Positions 16,175 to 23,459 of a stretch of DNA of 27,464 nt are shown in pieces (within the stretch, counting starts at the first letter, position 1; every line of letters begins with the position of its first letter). This stretch comes from Jaenimonas drosophilae (taxonomy: Eukaryota; Euglenozoa; Kinetoplastea; Trypanosomatida; Trypanosomatidae). Below the pieces are notes generated by a model that was given only the letters and a program-made list of their open reading frames with translations, did no database searches and was not told where the DNA came from. The translations under genes were made by a program, and so were the position numbers. The stretch spans positions 1 to 27,464 of the forward strand of contig JASAON010001438.1 of NCBI GenBank assembly GCA_030849065.1, given 5' to 3'.

Positions 16175-16228
16175 ATGAGCAAGGATAGGCTACACGAAGA
16201 GGATGACAGGCTGCGACGATGCGAGTGA
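16175..16228 (+). other. Upstream ORF overlapping the MSH4 start, 17 codons
   Basis: An ATG two nt after the predicted splice site opens a 17-codon frame. It runs past the MSH4 ATG (16203) in another frame and ends at TGA 16226-16228. It would reduce MSH4 translation if retained in the mRNA. An acceptor further downstream would remove it. Confidence 0.4.
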
Positions 16229-19004
16229 CTGTTCCGCACCACCGCTAGCAACACTACCAGCTGACATCCTCTCATGTACGAAGCAATTCAGCTCAGCCAA
16301 GCGATCTGCGGCATCGCTGAAACTGGTTGATAGTTCAGATGCAGAGTGTTGCGTGGCGGCAGTTCTTCACAACGGAGGCAGTGAAGTTGGGGTGGCTCTG
16401 TGCCGTTTCCCGTCTATGATTGTGTCACTGACTCAGTTCAGTGACACATGCAGGTGGTACAAGACACGGGCACTGCTCTGCGTGCATGATCCAGTTGAAG
16501 TCCTCCTTCCAGTGAGTGCACGACATGATAGTTGTACTCGATGGCTCCTGCAGCAATTTCAGGACGAAATCACGTTCACAGGTGTGGACCGCCGTTGTTT
16601 TCAATCGGAGGCTGGTGTTCGGCTACTGAAACGCGTTCAATCCAAACAGATATCTGATGTTGACCGAACCTTAATCCCATCATCTTTTGAGGACCAAACA
16701 CGCTACCTCTGTTTTGCAGCAGCTAATGCTGTTCTCATGTTTATTGAACGTATCACAGACACCGTCATCCAGGCCGGTACAGTCCGTGTGCAGGAGGTGA
16801 CCCTGGATCACTATCTCGCTATGTCGCGTGGAGCCGCCACGGCGTTACACATGGTGCCTGCGCGTGCCAGTGGAAGTCGTTCACTTCATCAAGCATCTCC
16901 TGCGACTGCTTCTGGATCGTCGTGTCGAACGCAGACCCTCTTGGAGTCAATCCCAGCTGCGCGTACGCGAATGGGGAAGCGCTTCCTCTTTGCTTCTCTT
17001 CTGCAGCCCCTTCGCGATGCGAAGTCCATTGAGTTGCGCCAAGATGCTGTGGCATGGCTGCTAGAGGATGACACTCGAGTGTCCAAACTTCATCGTGCGA
17101 TGGGGAAGTTGGCTGCGTGCGACATTGAATGCATTCTATCATCCTTCTTGCACCGTGTACAGCTGTCGAATGACGCGCGCAAGAGACGGTATATTGAGTC
17201 TCTTCTCTCTCTGCGTGTGGGATTGGATGGGCTTGATGCTGTGGAGAAGTGCCTCGGTGAGTTGGTGGGAATGGATACGCAGTGTGGTGAGCCGACACAG
17301 CCACAGCTACTGGTGCATATAGTGGCGTCAATGCGGGAGTGGGGAGCAATTCCTCTTGAGGAGAAGTTGGATTCGATGCTGGACACAGCTGCCAGACAGA
17401 TGCTCAAGCACGCAGGCGACAATGTGCCGCAAGTTACCAGACGCCGGAGGGGGAGGCCAGTAGACCCGAATGCTTTGATCAGCGATTGCACACAGGCCCG
17501 CACGAAGCCAGTAACCCATCTGCTGCGAACGTGCTTCGCTTTGGCGTCCAGTGAGCGATCACGTCTTGATGCCCTCCGCAGTGAATACAGCGCACTTGCC
17601 GATCAAATACAGGAACACTACTGGAGTGTGCGAATGCACCACCGGCTCACTTCTCTTCTTCTTGAAGAGGACTCACTTTCCTATTTTTGCCTGTCCTATG
17701 CAACCGCGGAGCAATCCTTGGCGAATAACGCCAAATTTCTCTATTCTCGTCCAGCAGAAAGCTTGTCTGGGAGGCGACCATCTCGCAAAGAAAGCCGCAT
17801 CAGGTGCACCACGGAGGTACTCGAGGCACTCTGCCGTCGAGCTGCTTCCTACTGCAGTGCGATGCTCGATGAGGAAGCAAGACTGGCAAACGAGTTTGTG
17901 GAAACATTGTTGGTGCCGTTCGTGGGAAATCTGCAGGCTTCAGTGGAAGCGATTGCACTCATTGACACCCTCTTGTCCTTTGCACAGTACGCACAGCGTA
18001 ACCACTGTGTGCGGCCCGCGATCGCTCCTCCAGGCGTGCCGAGCACGGACGCAGGTGAGAACTTCTTCATTCGAGATGGCCGTCACCCTTCGCTGCTCCC
18101 GGGCTACGCTAGCGTACCATTCTCCATTTCCTGGAAGGCAGGTGTTCGTTTAATGATTGTTACAGGACCAAACAGTGGAGGAAAAACGACACTGCTTCGC
18201 CAGGTAGGACAACTATGTGCCTTGGCTCAGAGCGGATGTTTTATTCCAGCAGCTTCAGCAAGAATACCAATGTTTGATCGTATCATCACCCACATGCTAT
18301 GCGATGACGACCCGAATGTGCTCGAGTCCTCATTTCGGAGAGAAGTTACAGAGCTTGCGGAAGCCAGCCACTCCATCACGTCGGAATCATTGGTCTTGTT
18401 CGATGAGATTGGACGGAGCACAACAACATCAAACGGATTTTGTTTTGCGTGGGCTACCGCCCAGTTTTTAAGGACTGTCCAACCTTTCTCTCTCTTCAGT
18501 ACGCACTTCGCGGGCATCACGGAGATGTCTACAGTCTTCCAGGATACCGATAACTCACATTTCGCCGTGGTGGATGTCCCCAACGCTCAATGTCGTTCTC
18601 CAGGTGAATCCGCCTCCTCATCGAGGCTTGCAGAATCGTTCTTCCGCAACGCCCATCAGCTTCTTCCAGGGCCGTGCCATGACAAGCATTACGGCATCGC
18701 CATTGCGGAGAGAATTGGACTCTTTCCACCGATTCTAGAGGGTGCCACTTACCTCATTCACTATGAAATGGAGGTGCGTCAGGCACAAACCGATGCCGCG
18801 CGTGTGGAGTTTGAGCGGCTCCTCGCCCCCCGCCGCGCCACATCGCCCGTCGGTGCCCGCCGCCGCTCCAAATCCAAACGAGGGAGCGACGATCGTGAGT
18901 CTCCCCCGGGAACCCCACGATTGCGCATTCGAGCCGAGACCGACATCCCCAGCCCCGCTCACAGGGCGAGCCTATTAAAGGCGCCAGCCGTTAGGTTTCC
19001 TTAG
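16203..19004 (+). CDS. MSH4: MutS homologue MSH4, meiotic recombination
   Basis: The 933-residue product is a eukaryotic MutS protein best matched to MSH4, which with MSH5 forms a clamp that stabilises crossover intermediates in meiosis. The length matches human MSH4 (936 aa). There is no mismatch-recognition domain: the connector region (LLKRVQSKQISDVDRT, then FAAANAVLMFIE) follows a non-MutS-I N-terminus. The ATPase has Walker A GPNSGGKTT (655-663), a DDD segment typical of MSH4 (LCDDDPNVLESSF), Walker B LVLFDEIG (730-737) and the STHF switch. Near the C-terminus, 'DKHYGIAIAERIGLFPPIL' matches the MSH4 'NYG...LP' region. Departures from consensus: GPNSGGKTT instead of GPNMSGKST, and GRSTTT instead of GRGT. 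After the fold, about 65 residues form a basic Ser/Pro/Arg-rich tail. Confidence 0.88.
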   Translation: MTGCDDASDCSAPPLATLPADILSCTKQFSSAKRSAASLKLVDSSDAECCVAAVLHNGGSEVGVALCRFPSMIVSLTQFSDTCRWYKTRALLCVHDPVEVLLPVSARHDSCTRWLLQQFQDEITFTGVDRRCFQSEAGVRLLKRVQSKQISDVDRTLIPSSFEDQTRYLCFAAANAVLMFIERITDTVIQAGTVRVQEVTLDHYLAMSRGAATALHMVPARASGSRSLHQASPATASGSSCRTQTLLESIPAARTRMGKRFLFASLLQPLRDAKSIELRQDAVAWLLEDDTRVSKLHRAMGKLAACDIECILSSFLHRVQLSNDARKRRYIESLLSLRVGLDGLDAVEKCLGELVGMDTQCGEPTQPQLLVHIVASMREWGAIPLEEKLDSMLDTAARQMLKHAGDNVPQVTRRRRGRPVDPNALISDCTQARTKPVTHLLRTCFALASSERSRLDALRSEYSALADQIQEHYWSVRMHHRLTSLLLEEDSLSYFCLSYATAEQSLANNAKFLYSRPAESLSGRRPSRKESRIRCTTEVLEALCRRAASYCSAMLDEEARLANEFVETLLVPFVGNLQASVEAIALIDTLLSFAQYAQRNHCVRPAIAPPGVPSTDAGENFFIRDGRHPSLLPGYASVPFSISWKAGVRLMIVTGPNSGGKTTLLRQVGQLCALAQSGCFIPAASARIPMFDRIITHMLCDDDPNVLESSFRREVTELAEASHSITSESLVLFDEIGRSTTTSNGFCFAWATAQFLRTVQPFSLFSTHFAGITEMSTVFQDTDNSHFAVVDVPNAQCRSPGESASSSRLAESFFRNAHQLLPGPCHDKHYGIAIAERIGLFPPILEGATYLIHYEMEVRQAQTDAARVEFERLLAPRRATSPVGARRRSKSKRGSDDRESPPGTPRLRIRAETDIPSPAHRASLLKAPAVRFP

Positions 19005-19191
19005 GCGCGACGATGTATGGCCTACGATCTCTGGAAAGGTTCCTTCTGCTGGCCATCCACGAGACCATTTCTTCTCTCTGCTACTGCTACATCATCTAGT
19101 AGAACACTGCTCGTCTTCACTCAATTTGGGCCCAACAACATCAACGACCTCATCCCACTATGCGGTTGTTCATTTAGCTCTGTTAACTACA

Positions 19192-19232
19192 CTTCTTCCT
19201 CTATTGTTTCTTTCCCTCATGTACGATTGAAG
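19192..19232 (+). promoter_or_regulatory. Trans-splice acceptor of the 211-residue gene
   Basis: A long C/T tract (19192-19219) is followed by AG at 19231-19232, with another AG at 19252-19253 directly before the ATG at 19254. It rules out the upstream in-frame ATG at 19017. Confidence 0.5.
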
Positions 19233-19253
19233 TTCAAGGTTGGTGCGCCACAG

Positions 19254-19889
19254 ATGGATGGGGGCCCACATACTTCTGTCGTTGCCGATCTGGACACCAT
19301 TTCCACACGCGCGGTGGTGTTCTTCGGTGATAAATTTGTTGAAGTGAATGATGCCACGGTGACGTTTGGGGATGTATGTGCATCGTTTGAGATCAGTGAC
19401 ATTGATGACTTCTTCTTGCGTGAGCGATCCACCAAGCGGATCGTTGCAACGCTTCCATTTGAAAAGATCCCGCTACCGAAGACCCCGACAGCTATTGACG
19501 AAGAGCCAACAACACTAATTATTGATCTGTGTCGAAGAGATGACGCTGACATCAGGAGCGGCGTCCATGAATTTTCAGAGTCAAACATGAGTGGTGCGCT
19601 CTATGGTCTCGTCAAACTAGGCGCCGCTCCGCTGCTGTCAAAAGACACACCACATCACATTGAGCAATCTGAAAAGTATACCCCGGAAGTATCACCGACA
19701 CTCCTCGTGAATTCGTCCATGCCAGCTTCGGTGTACTCTCCCTACCGCATTCAGAGAGATCCACTACTGCGTTCCACGAGCACATCACACCAATATTGCA
19801 TGAGCAGTGGACACCACGTCGCTAGCGAGCCATCGTACTCTGCCCCCATTGATGCCTACAGTATGGAGACGCGTGCAATTGGCACATAA
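19254..19889 (+). CDS. Hypothetical protein, 211 aa
   Basis: I do not recognise this protein. The frame is open from an ATG at 19017, but that is 13 bp after the MSH4 stop, leaving no room for a 3' UTR and acceptor, and the intervening codons read through the pyrimidine tract. The ATG at 19254 after the acceptor is therefore chosen. Residues 1-100 are predicted to be folded and strand-rich (RAVVFFGDKFVEVND, VTFGDVCASFEISDIDDFF), with the feel of a small beta domain. Residues 100-211 are Ser/Pro/His-rich and probably disordered. There is no signal peptide, membrane segment or catalytic motif. Confidence 0.6.
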   Translation: MDGGPHTSVVADLDTISTRAVVFFGDKFVEVNDATVTFGDVCASFEISDIDDFFLRERSTKRIVATLPFEKIPLPKTPTAIDEEPTTLIIDLCRRDDADIRSGVHEFSESNMSGALYGLVKLGAAPLLSKDTPHHIEQSEKYTPEVSPTLLVNSSMPASVYSPYRIQRDPLLRSTSTSHQYCMSSGHHVASEPSYSAPIDAYSMETRAIGT

Positions 19890-20008
19890 TTAGCTCCTTT
19901 TTATTTTTTCGTGCTGTGCATTGCCACTCATTGGTCAGATACTTGCGTTCTTTCAATGCATCTTTGCTGCTACTTCTCTCCGCTTTTGTTCCGTGGATTT
20001 ATGACGTC

Positions 20009-20024
20009 ACTTCTTTCATTGCAG
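20009..20024 (+). promoter_or_regulatory. Likely trans-splice acceptor of the tetraspanin-like gene
   Basis: ACTTCTTTCATTGCAG, with AG at 20023-20024, gives a 105-nt leader without an ATG before 20130. A later tract at about 20085-20110 has no AG before the ATG. Its next AG (20141-20142) would force initiation at the in-frame ATG 20157. Confidence 0.45.
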
Positions 20025-20129
20025 TTGCTGTAGCTGTACATCTCTCCAATTTCGGAGCACTGTGTAGATTTGTTGTTGTAGTGTTGTTTTCTGTTGTTGA
20101 TTTTCTTTTATATACCCTGTCGCTGAACA

Positions 20130-21821
20130 ATGAATCGAACAGATGAGCCTGAGTTCATGATTGCCGTAAATGACGGGGAGTCTGAGCGTCGTGGAGAGCC
20201 CGATGCTCAGGAAATTTGTGAGCCATCCATTGACTCCCTTGTTGGCCATGTTGTTATACGTACAGATGGGCTGATGGAAAATTTGCCCGCATTCACGGAG
20301 TCCGAGTTAAAGTTGATTGGTCGGCACGTGTCTTTCTGCGCTCTGACTTCTGTAAACTCACCAGAGGAGGAGGGAGGCTTGATGTACTATGAAGGAGTTG
20401 TTAGTTTGGTGACAAAAGATACGGTGGTGCTACTGCACGCACAGCGTTACACAGGGGAGGACATGCGCCAACGACGTGCATTACTAAACCATGCCGGGTG
20501 CCCTGCACATGTTGCAGGAGATGCAAATCCTCTTACCTCCCGACCGAACAGCTCTGAGGAGGAGTCACAGGGGCACGCGAGCACTAGCCCCAACAGTCCT
20601 CTTCCCTTTGGAGGTGCGAGTGATGATCCTAGCACATGGCAGCCATTGCACCTTCACCCCACCGCTTCATCAGAGACTCCTGACGTAGCATCTAACGATC
20701 ACGAGACTCACACAAAACTGCGTGACCGTTTGGGAAAGTCGATGCAGTCGCTGGGACCGATTCCCTTTGTGACGTTCTCACGTAGCCGCATCCATCAGGT
20801 AGTATTTGCGCCAGATCGACCGCGCGCAGTGTATTCCATATTTTCAGATCCATCTCGTCGACTGTTTGACATGCAATGCCTTCGCATGTTTGTTCGTCGT
20901 TACATTGTGCATTGTAGCGAGGACAATAATCCCCAGAACATTACCTTACGAGAATTCATTGAAAAACGGAGCAGCTCTCCCAATGTTGAAGATGCATTGC
21001 TGAAGCAAATTGCCCATGAAGAGATCTGCCACCTTGTGAAAATTGAGCAGACGATGAAGAGAGCCCAAAGACGAAAAATTCGTGAGCGGCGTAACGCCAT
21101 GAACCGATACCGCGCACCGCGAGGGCTGTTCCAGCACACTGGGCTAATGTTTACGTCTGGCATTCCACGGTTCACGTTCTACGTGGGTCTCCTTCAGCTG
21201 CTCTTCACTTGCGTGATGGTAATCTTTACAGTGATGACCTTCGTCGCAAGAAATGATGCTCCTATAATCAATTACCTGACTGTGCTTCACAAAATGATTG
21301 TTGGGTGCGCATGTGTCTGGGGGGTATCGGCCCTATGCACCCTATTTCACTCAGTTCGAATGAGGGTCCCAGTTGCATCAAAAAAGAAGCGCTTCGCTAT
21401 CGCTGGATACTGTGGATTACTGATTGTTGGTGCCGCTGGAGCGTTAATGTTGATCATTGCATCATCCATTCACCTTCGAGAAGACAGGTTTCGAACATAT
21501 CTGTACAAGCACGCCAATTCTCTCCAGCTATGCACCTTTTATTACGCACACAGCTGCTCAGGCTTTGACGTCGCCTGTGGACTGCTCCCCATTGGCCCCC
21601 TCTGCCCAAGCTCTTGTAATGACACCTTTTCTGACAGCGGGGCATCACTTGCGTCGTGTAGAAGTGCAATGATTTCCGGTGTACAGGGTGTTGTAATCCC
21701 CGTTGCGATGCTGTCAATGGTGATGCTTGGAGTGATCGCAGCTTGTGCTTATGCCCTCATCAAAGCCATCTCGACGTCTCACGCCATCTTAAGGGAGATG
21801 GACCAGCTCATGAGAGAATAA
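20130..21821 (+). CDS. Four-pass, tetraspanin-like membrane protein with long cytosolic N-terminus
   Basis: The 563-residue product has about 345 soluble residues and then four hydrophobic segments: 347-373, 387-409, 422-447 and 520-545. Between segments 3 and 4 is a loop of about 70 residues with six cysteines (468, 476, 483, 492, 496, 510), an even number suited to disulphides outside the cell. This is tetraspanin topology, but the CCG signature is absent (there is HSCSGF). Orthology is therefore not claimed; it could be a kinetoplastid-specific surface family. The N-terminal part has a possible small domain (about 35-105), a Ser/Pro-rich acidic linker (about 135-195) and a basic helix just before the first span (KRAQRRKIRERRNAMNRYR), which fits a cytosolic side by the positive-inside rule. 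Confidence 0.7.
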   Translation: MNRTDEPEFMIAVNDGESERRGEPDAQEICEPSIDSLVGHVVIRTDGLMENLPAFTESELKLIGRHVSFCALTSVNSPEEEGGLMYYEGVVSLVTKDTVVLLHAQRYTGEDMRQRRALLNHAGCPAHVAGDANPLTSRPNSSEEESQGHASTSPNSPLPFGGASDDPSTWQPLHLHPTASSETPDVASNDHETHTKLRDRLGKSMQSLGPIPFVTFSRSRIHQVVFAPDRPRAVYSIFSDPSRRLFDMQCLRMFVRRYIVHCSEDNNPQNITLREFIEKRSSSPNVEDALLKQIAHEEICHLVKIEQTMKRAQRRKIRERRNAMNRYRAPRGLFQHTGLMFTSGIPRFTFYVGLLQLLFTCVMVIFTVMTFVARNDAPIINYLTVLHKMIVGCACVWGVSALCTLFHSVRMRVPVASKKKRFAIAGYCGLLIVGAAGALMLIIASSIHLREDRFRTYLYKHANSLQLCTFYYAHSCSGFDVACGLLPIGPLCPSSCNDTFSDSGASLASCRSAMISGVQGVVIPVAMLSMVMLGVIAACAYALIKAISTSHAILREMDQLMRE

Positions 21822-22174
21822 CCACTCGACCATCCTGGTGCTACGAAAAGACTACGTCGTCCTTTATCCCTCATGTCCCCCACTCATTTTTCGAAAGTTG
21901 TTTTTTTGTTGATTCTCTGCAGCTACTCACTTTGGTGGAGGTCCTGGATGGGTTCCCACGCGTCGATTGCTGAGACTCTGCGCAGTGGAACTTCGTGAAA
22001 ACGTATCCAGAGGACAAAACTATTGGTGGTTGCGACGCTTCTGTCCAGTACTCTCACTTATAGTTTTGGGAGGGGCGTCTGGGCTGATCGCTCTTCCGCT
22101 GCGCACTATGTGTACTTGCCACTCTTTTTTCTTCTTCTCTCTATACACTTCTGTGTGTCTTAGGCCTTAAGCTC
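21822..22174 (+). other. Intergenic region with two pyrimidine tract and AG sets
   Basis: No gene is supported. One tract with AG lies at about 21900-21924 (TTTTTTTGTTGATTCTCTGCAG). The second and stronger, at 22119-22163, serves the rhodanese-methyltransferase gene. The 67-codon frame between them starts only at TTG and ends inside the second tract. The first tract may be a decoy or a minor alternative acceptor. Confidence 0.5.
22119..22163 (+). promoter_or_regulatory. Trans-splice acceptor of the rhodanese-methyltransferase gene
   Basis: A 40-nt stretch that is almost entirely C/T ends in TTAG (22160-22163), 11 nt before the ATG at 22175. It is one of the strongest acceptors in the window. 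Confidence 0.7.
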
Positions 22175-23014
22175 ATGGGCGAAGCTGAAGTTGTTCTGGA
22201 TGTTCGCACTGCTGAGGCCTTCTCTCGGGGACACGCAAGAGGATCTTTCAGTTTTCCATGGGAAACTATTGGAACGCTCTCAGGATTGCTTCCACCGCGT
22301 GAGCGCTCCATCGTGGTTGTGGTGGATGAGTATTGCAACACATCCGCCATCGCTGCGTTCTTTGAGCGTCTTGGCTACCGACATGTCAGGTGCACGTCAA
22401 TGGACTTCATGACAGATATTTCCACTGAAGATTCTCGTGGTTTCTGCTGGGAACCTAATCCATTTCTTCGTGCCCAAATTGACCATGTTGAATCCATTAC
22501 CGGCATTGGACTTGCGCTGGACGTTGGGACAGGGGCTGGACGAGACGCGGCGTTTCTTGGAGACCGTGGATGGCTTGTGATTGGCATTGATAACCGAGAG
22601 GTTCTCTGTCGCAAAGCGAACGCCTTGGCGAAACACTGTCAGCTGCTTCATCACACGCTTAATATTTGCTGCGATGTTGGGAACGGGCATGGATATCCAG
22701 TAGTCCGCGAGTCGATTGATTTCGTGAATGTTTGCCGCTTCATTCACCGGGAATCGTTTGCTGCATTGTGTCTCACGCTACGCCCTGGAGGGGTGCTCTT
22801 GTACTCTCATTTTTTGGATGGGTGTCAGGATACTCCAGTTGGGCACCCAAAAGATGCCCGAGGGTTTTTTCGAATAAATGAACTTGAGGAAATGCTTGAG
22901 AGCAATCACTTTACCCTCATTGCTCGCCAGAGAAGCTGTCTTCCGGATGGTCGACCTATGATTCACATTGTGGCACAGAAGCATGGAGTTGACTTCCAGA
23001 GAGTGAGTGCCTGA
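22175..23014 (+). CDS. Rhodanese-SAM methyltransferase fusion protein
   Basis: The 279-residue product joins two domains. Residues 5-75 are a rhodanese-like domain: VVLDVRTAEAF, GHARGSFSFPW, then SIVVVVDEYCNTSAIAAFFE and LGYRHV. Residues 110-270 are a class I SAM-dependent methyltransferase of the TehB-like type: motif I LALDVGTGAGRDAAFL (113-128), acidic residue after strand 2 (GIDN, 137-140), IDFVNVCRFIH after strand 4 and LRPGGVLLY (202-210). The putative rhodanese nucleophile is Cys54, but its loop is CNTSA, shorter than the usual six-residue loop and without the Arg. Sulphur transfer is therefore doubtful and the domain may be regulatory. Similar fusions occur in bacteria, from memory. 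The methyl acceptor is unknown; small thiols, metalloids or a tRNA are possible. Confidence 0.8.
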   Translation: MGEAEVVLDVRTAEAFSRGHARGSFSFPWETIGTLSGLLPPRERSIVVVVDEYCNTSAIAAFFERLGYRHVRCTSMDFMTDISTEDSRGFCWEPNPFLRAQIDHVESITGIGLALDVGTGAGRDAAFLGDRGWLVIGIDNREVLCRKANALAKHCQLLHHTLNICCDVGNGHGYPVVRESIDFVNVCRFIHRESFAALCLTLRPGGVLLYSHFLDGCQDTPVGHPKDARGFFRINELEEMLESNHFTLIARQRSCLPDGRPMIHIVAQKHGVDFQRVSA

Positions 23015-23459
23015 GGGTCATCTGATGACTGAGTATTGGGTCCCGCTTGGTACTGCTTCGATGTGGACCACTGTGAGATTATTTCGTACCGTCCTCATCG
23101 ATCCATTGCCGCTGCTCATTTCTACTGCTCGTCAATAACCCACTATTGCAGCATTTACCGGGAACGTGTTATTGGCTATTCACTGACACTAGTATCAGCT
23201 GTACAGTGGAGACAATTGCAGTGGGAAACAATATGAGGTCCTTCAGAAGTCTTTCTGGATTTGTCCGCTGGTCATGATCACCGAAACTATCATTGAAAAT
23301 TATGCTGTTGTTCAGTCACTAGAATCCAGAGCAACACGCCATCAACAGCTTACCATCTGCTCTCCCCTCCACTTCTTCTTGTGTTCCCGTAGGCATCTTC
23401 CGTCCTTCAATTCACTTTTTCAGCGCCTCTCCACCCAACGTATTCGGACACCTGGATTC
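23015..23459 (+). other. Intergenic region before the receptor-cyclase gene
   Basis: 445 bp with no convincing gene. The only signals seen are two successive acceptors at the right end. A 66-codon frame (23036-23236) starts at TTG and has no splice signal. Confidence 0.5.
23360..23423 (+). promoter_or_regulatory. Tandem trans-splice acceptors of the receptor-cyclase gene
   Basis: A C/T-rich tract ends in CCCGTAG (AG 23391-23392). A second tract ends in CTTTTTCAG (AG 23422-23423). Both precede the ATG at 23460 with no ATG in between, so either gives the same protein. Confidence 0.6.

Noticed and set aside
16819..17349. 176-codon minus-strand frame inside MSH4
   Set aside because: It is antisense to a clearly conserved gene and has no splice signal; long shadows are expected at this base composition.
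19017..19253. 79-residue N-terminal extension of the 211-residue protein from the ATG at 19017
   Set aside because: It starts 13 bp after the MSH4 stop, leaving no room for a 3' UTR and acceptor, and it encodes the pyrimidine tract.
21967..22170. 67-codon frame with a hydrophobic stretch between the tetraspanin-like and rhodanese-methyltransferase genes
   Set aside because: It begins at TTG with no ATG and ends in the next gene's splice tract.
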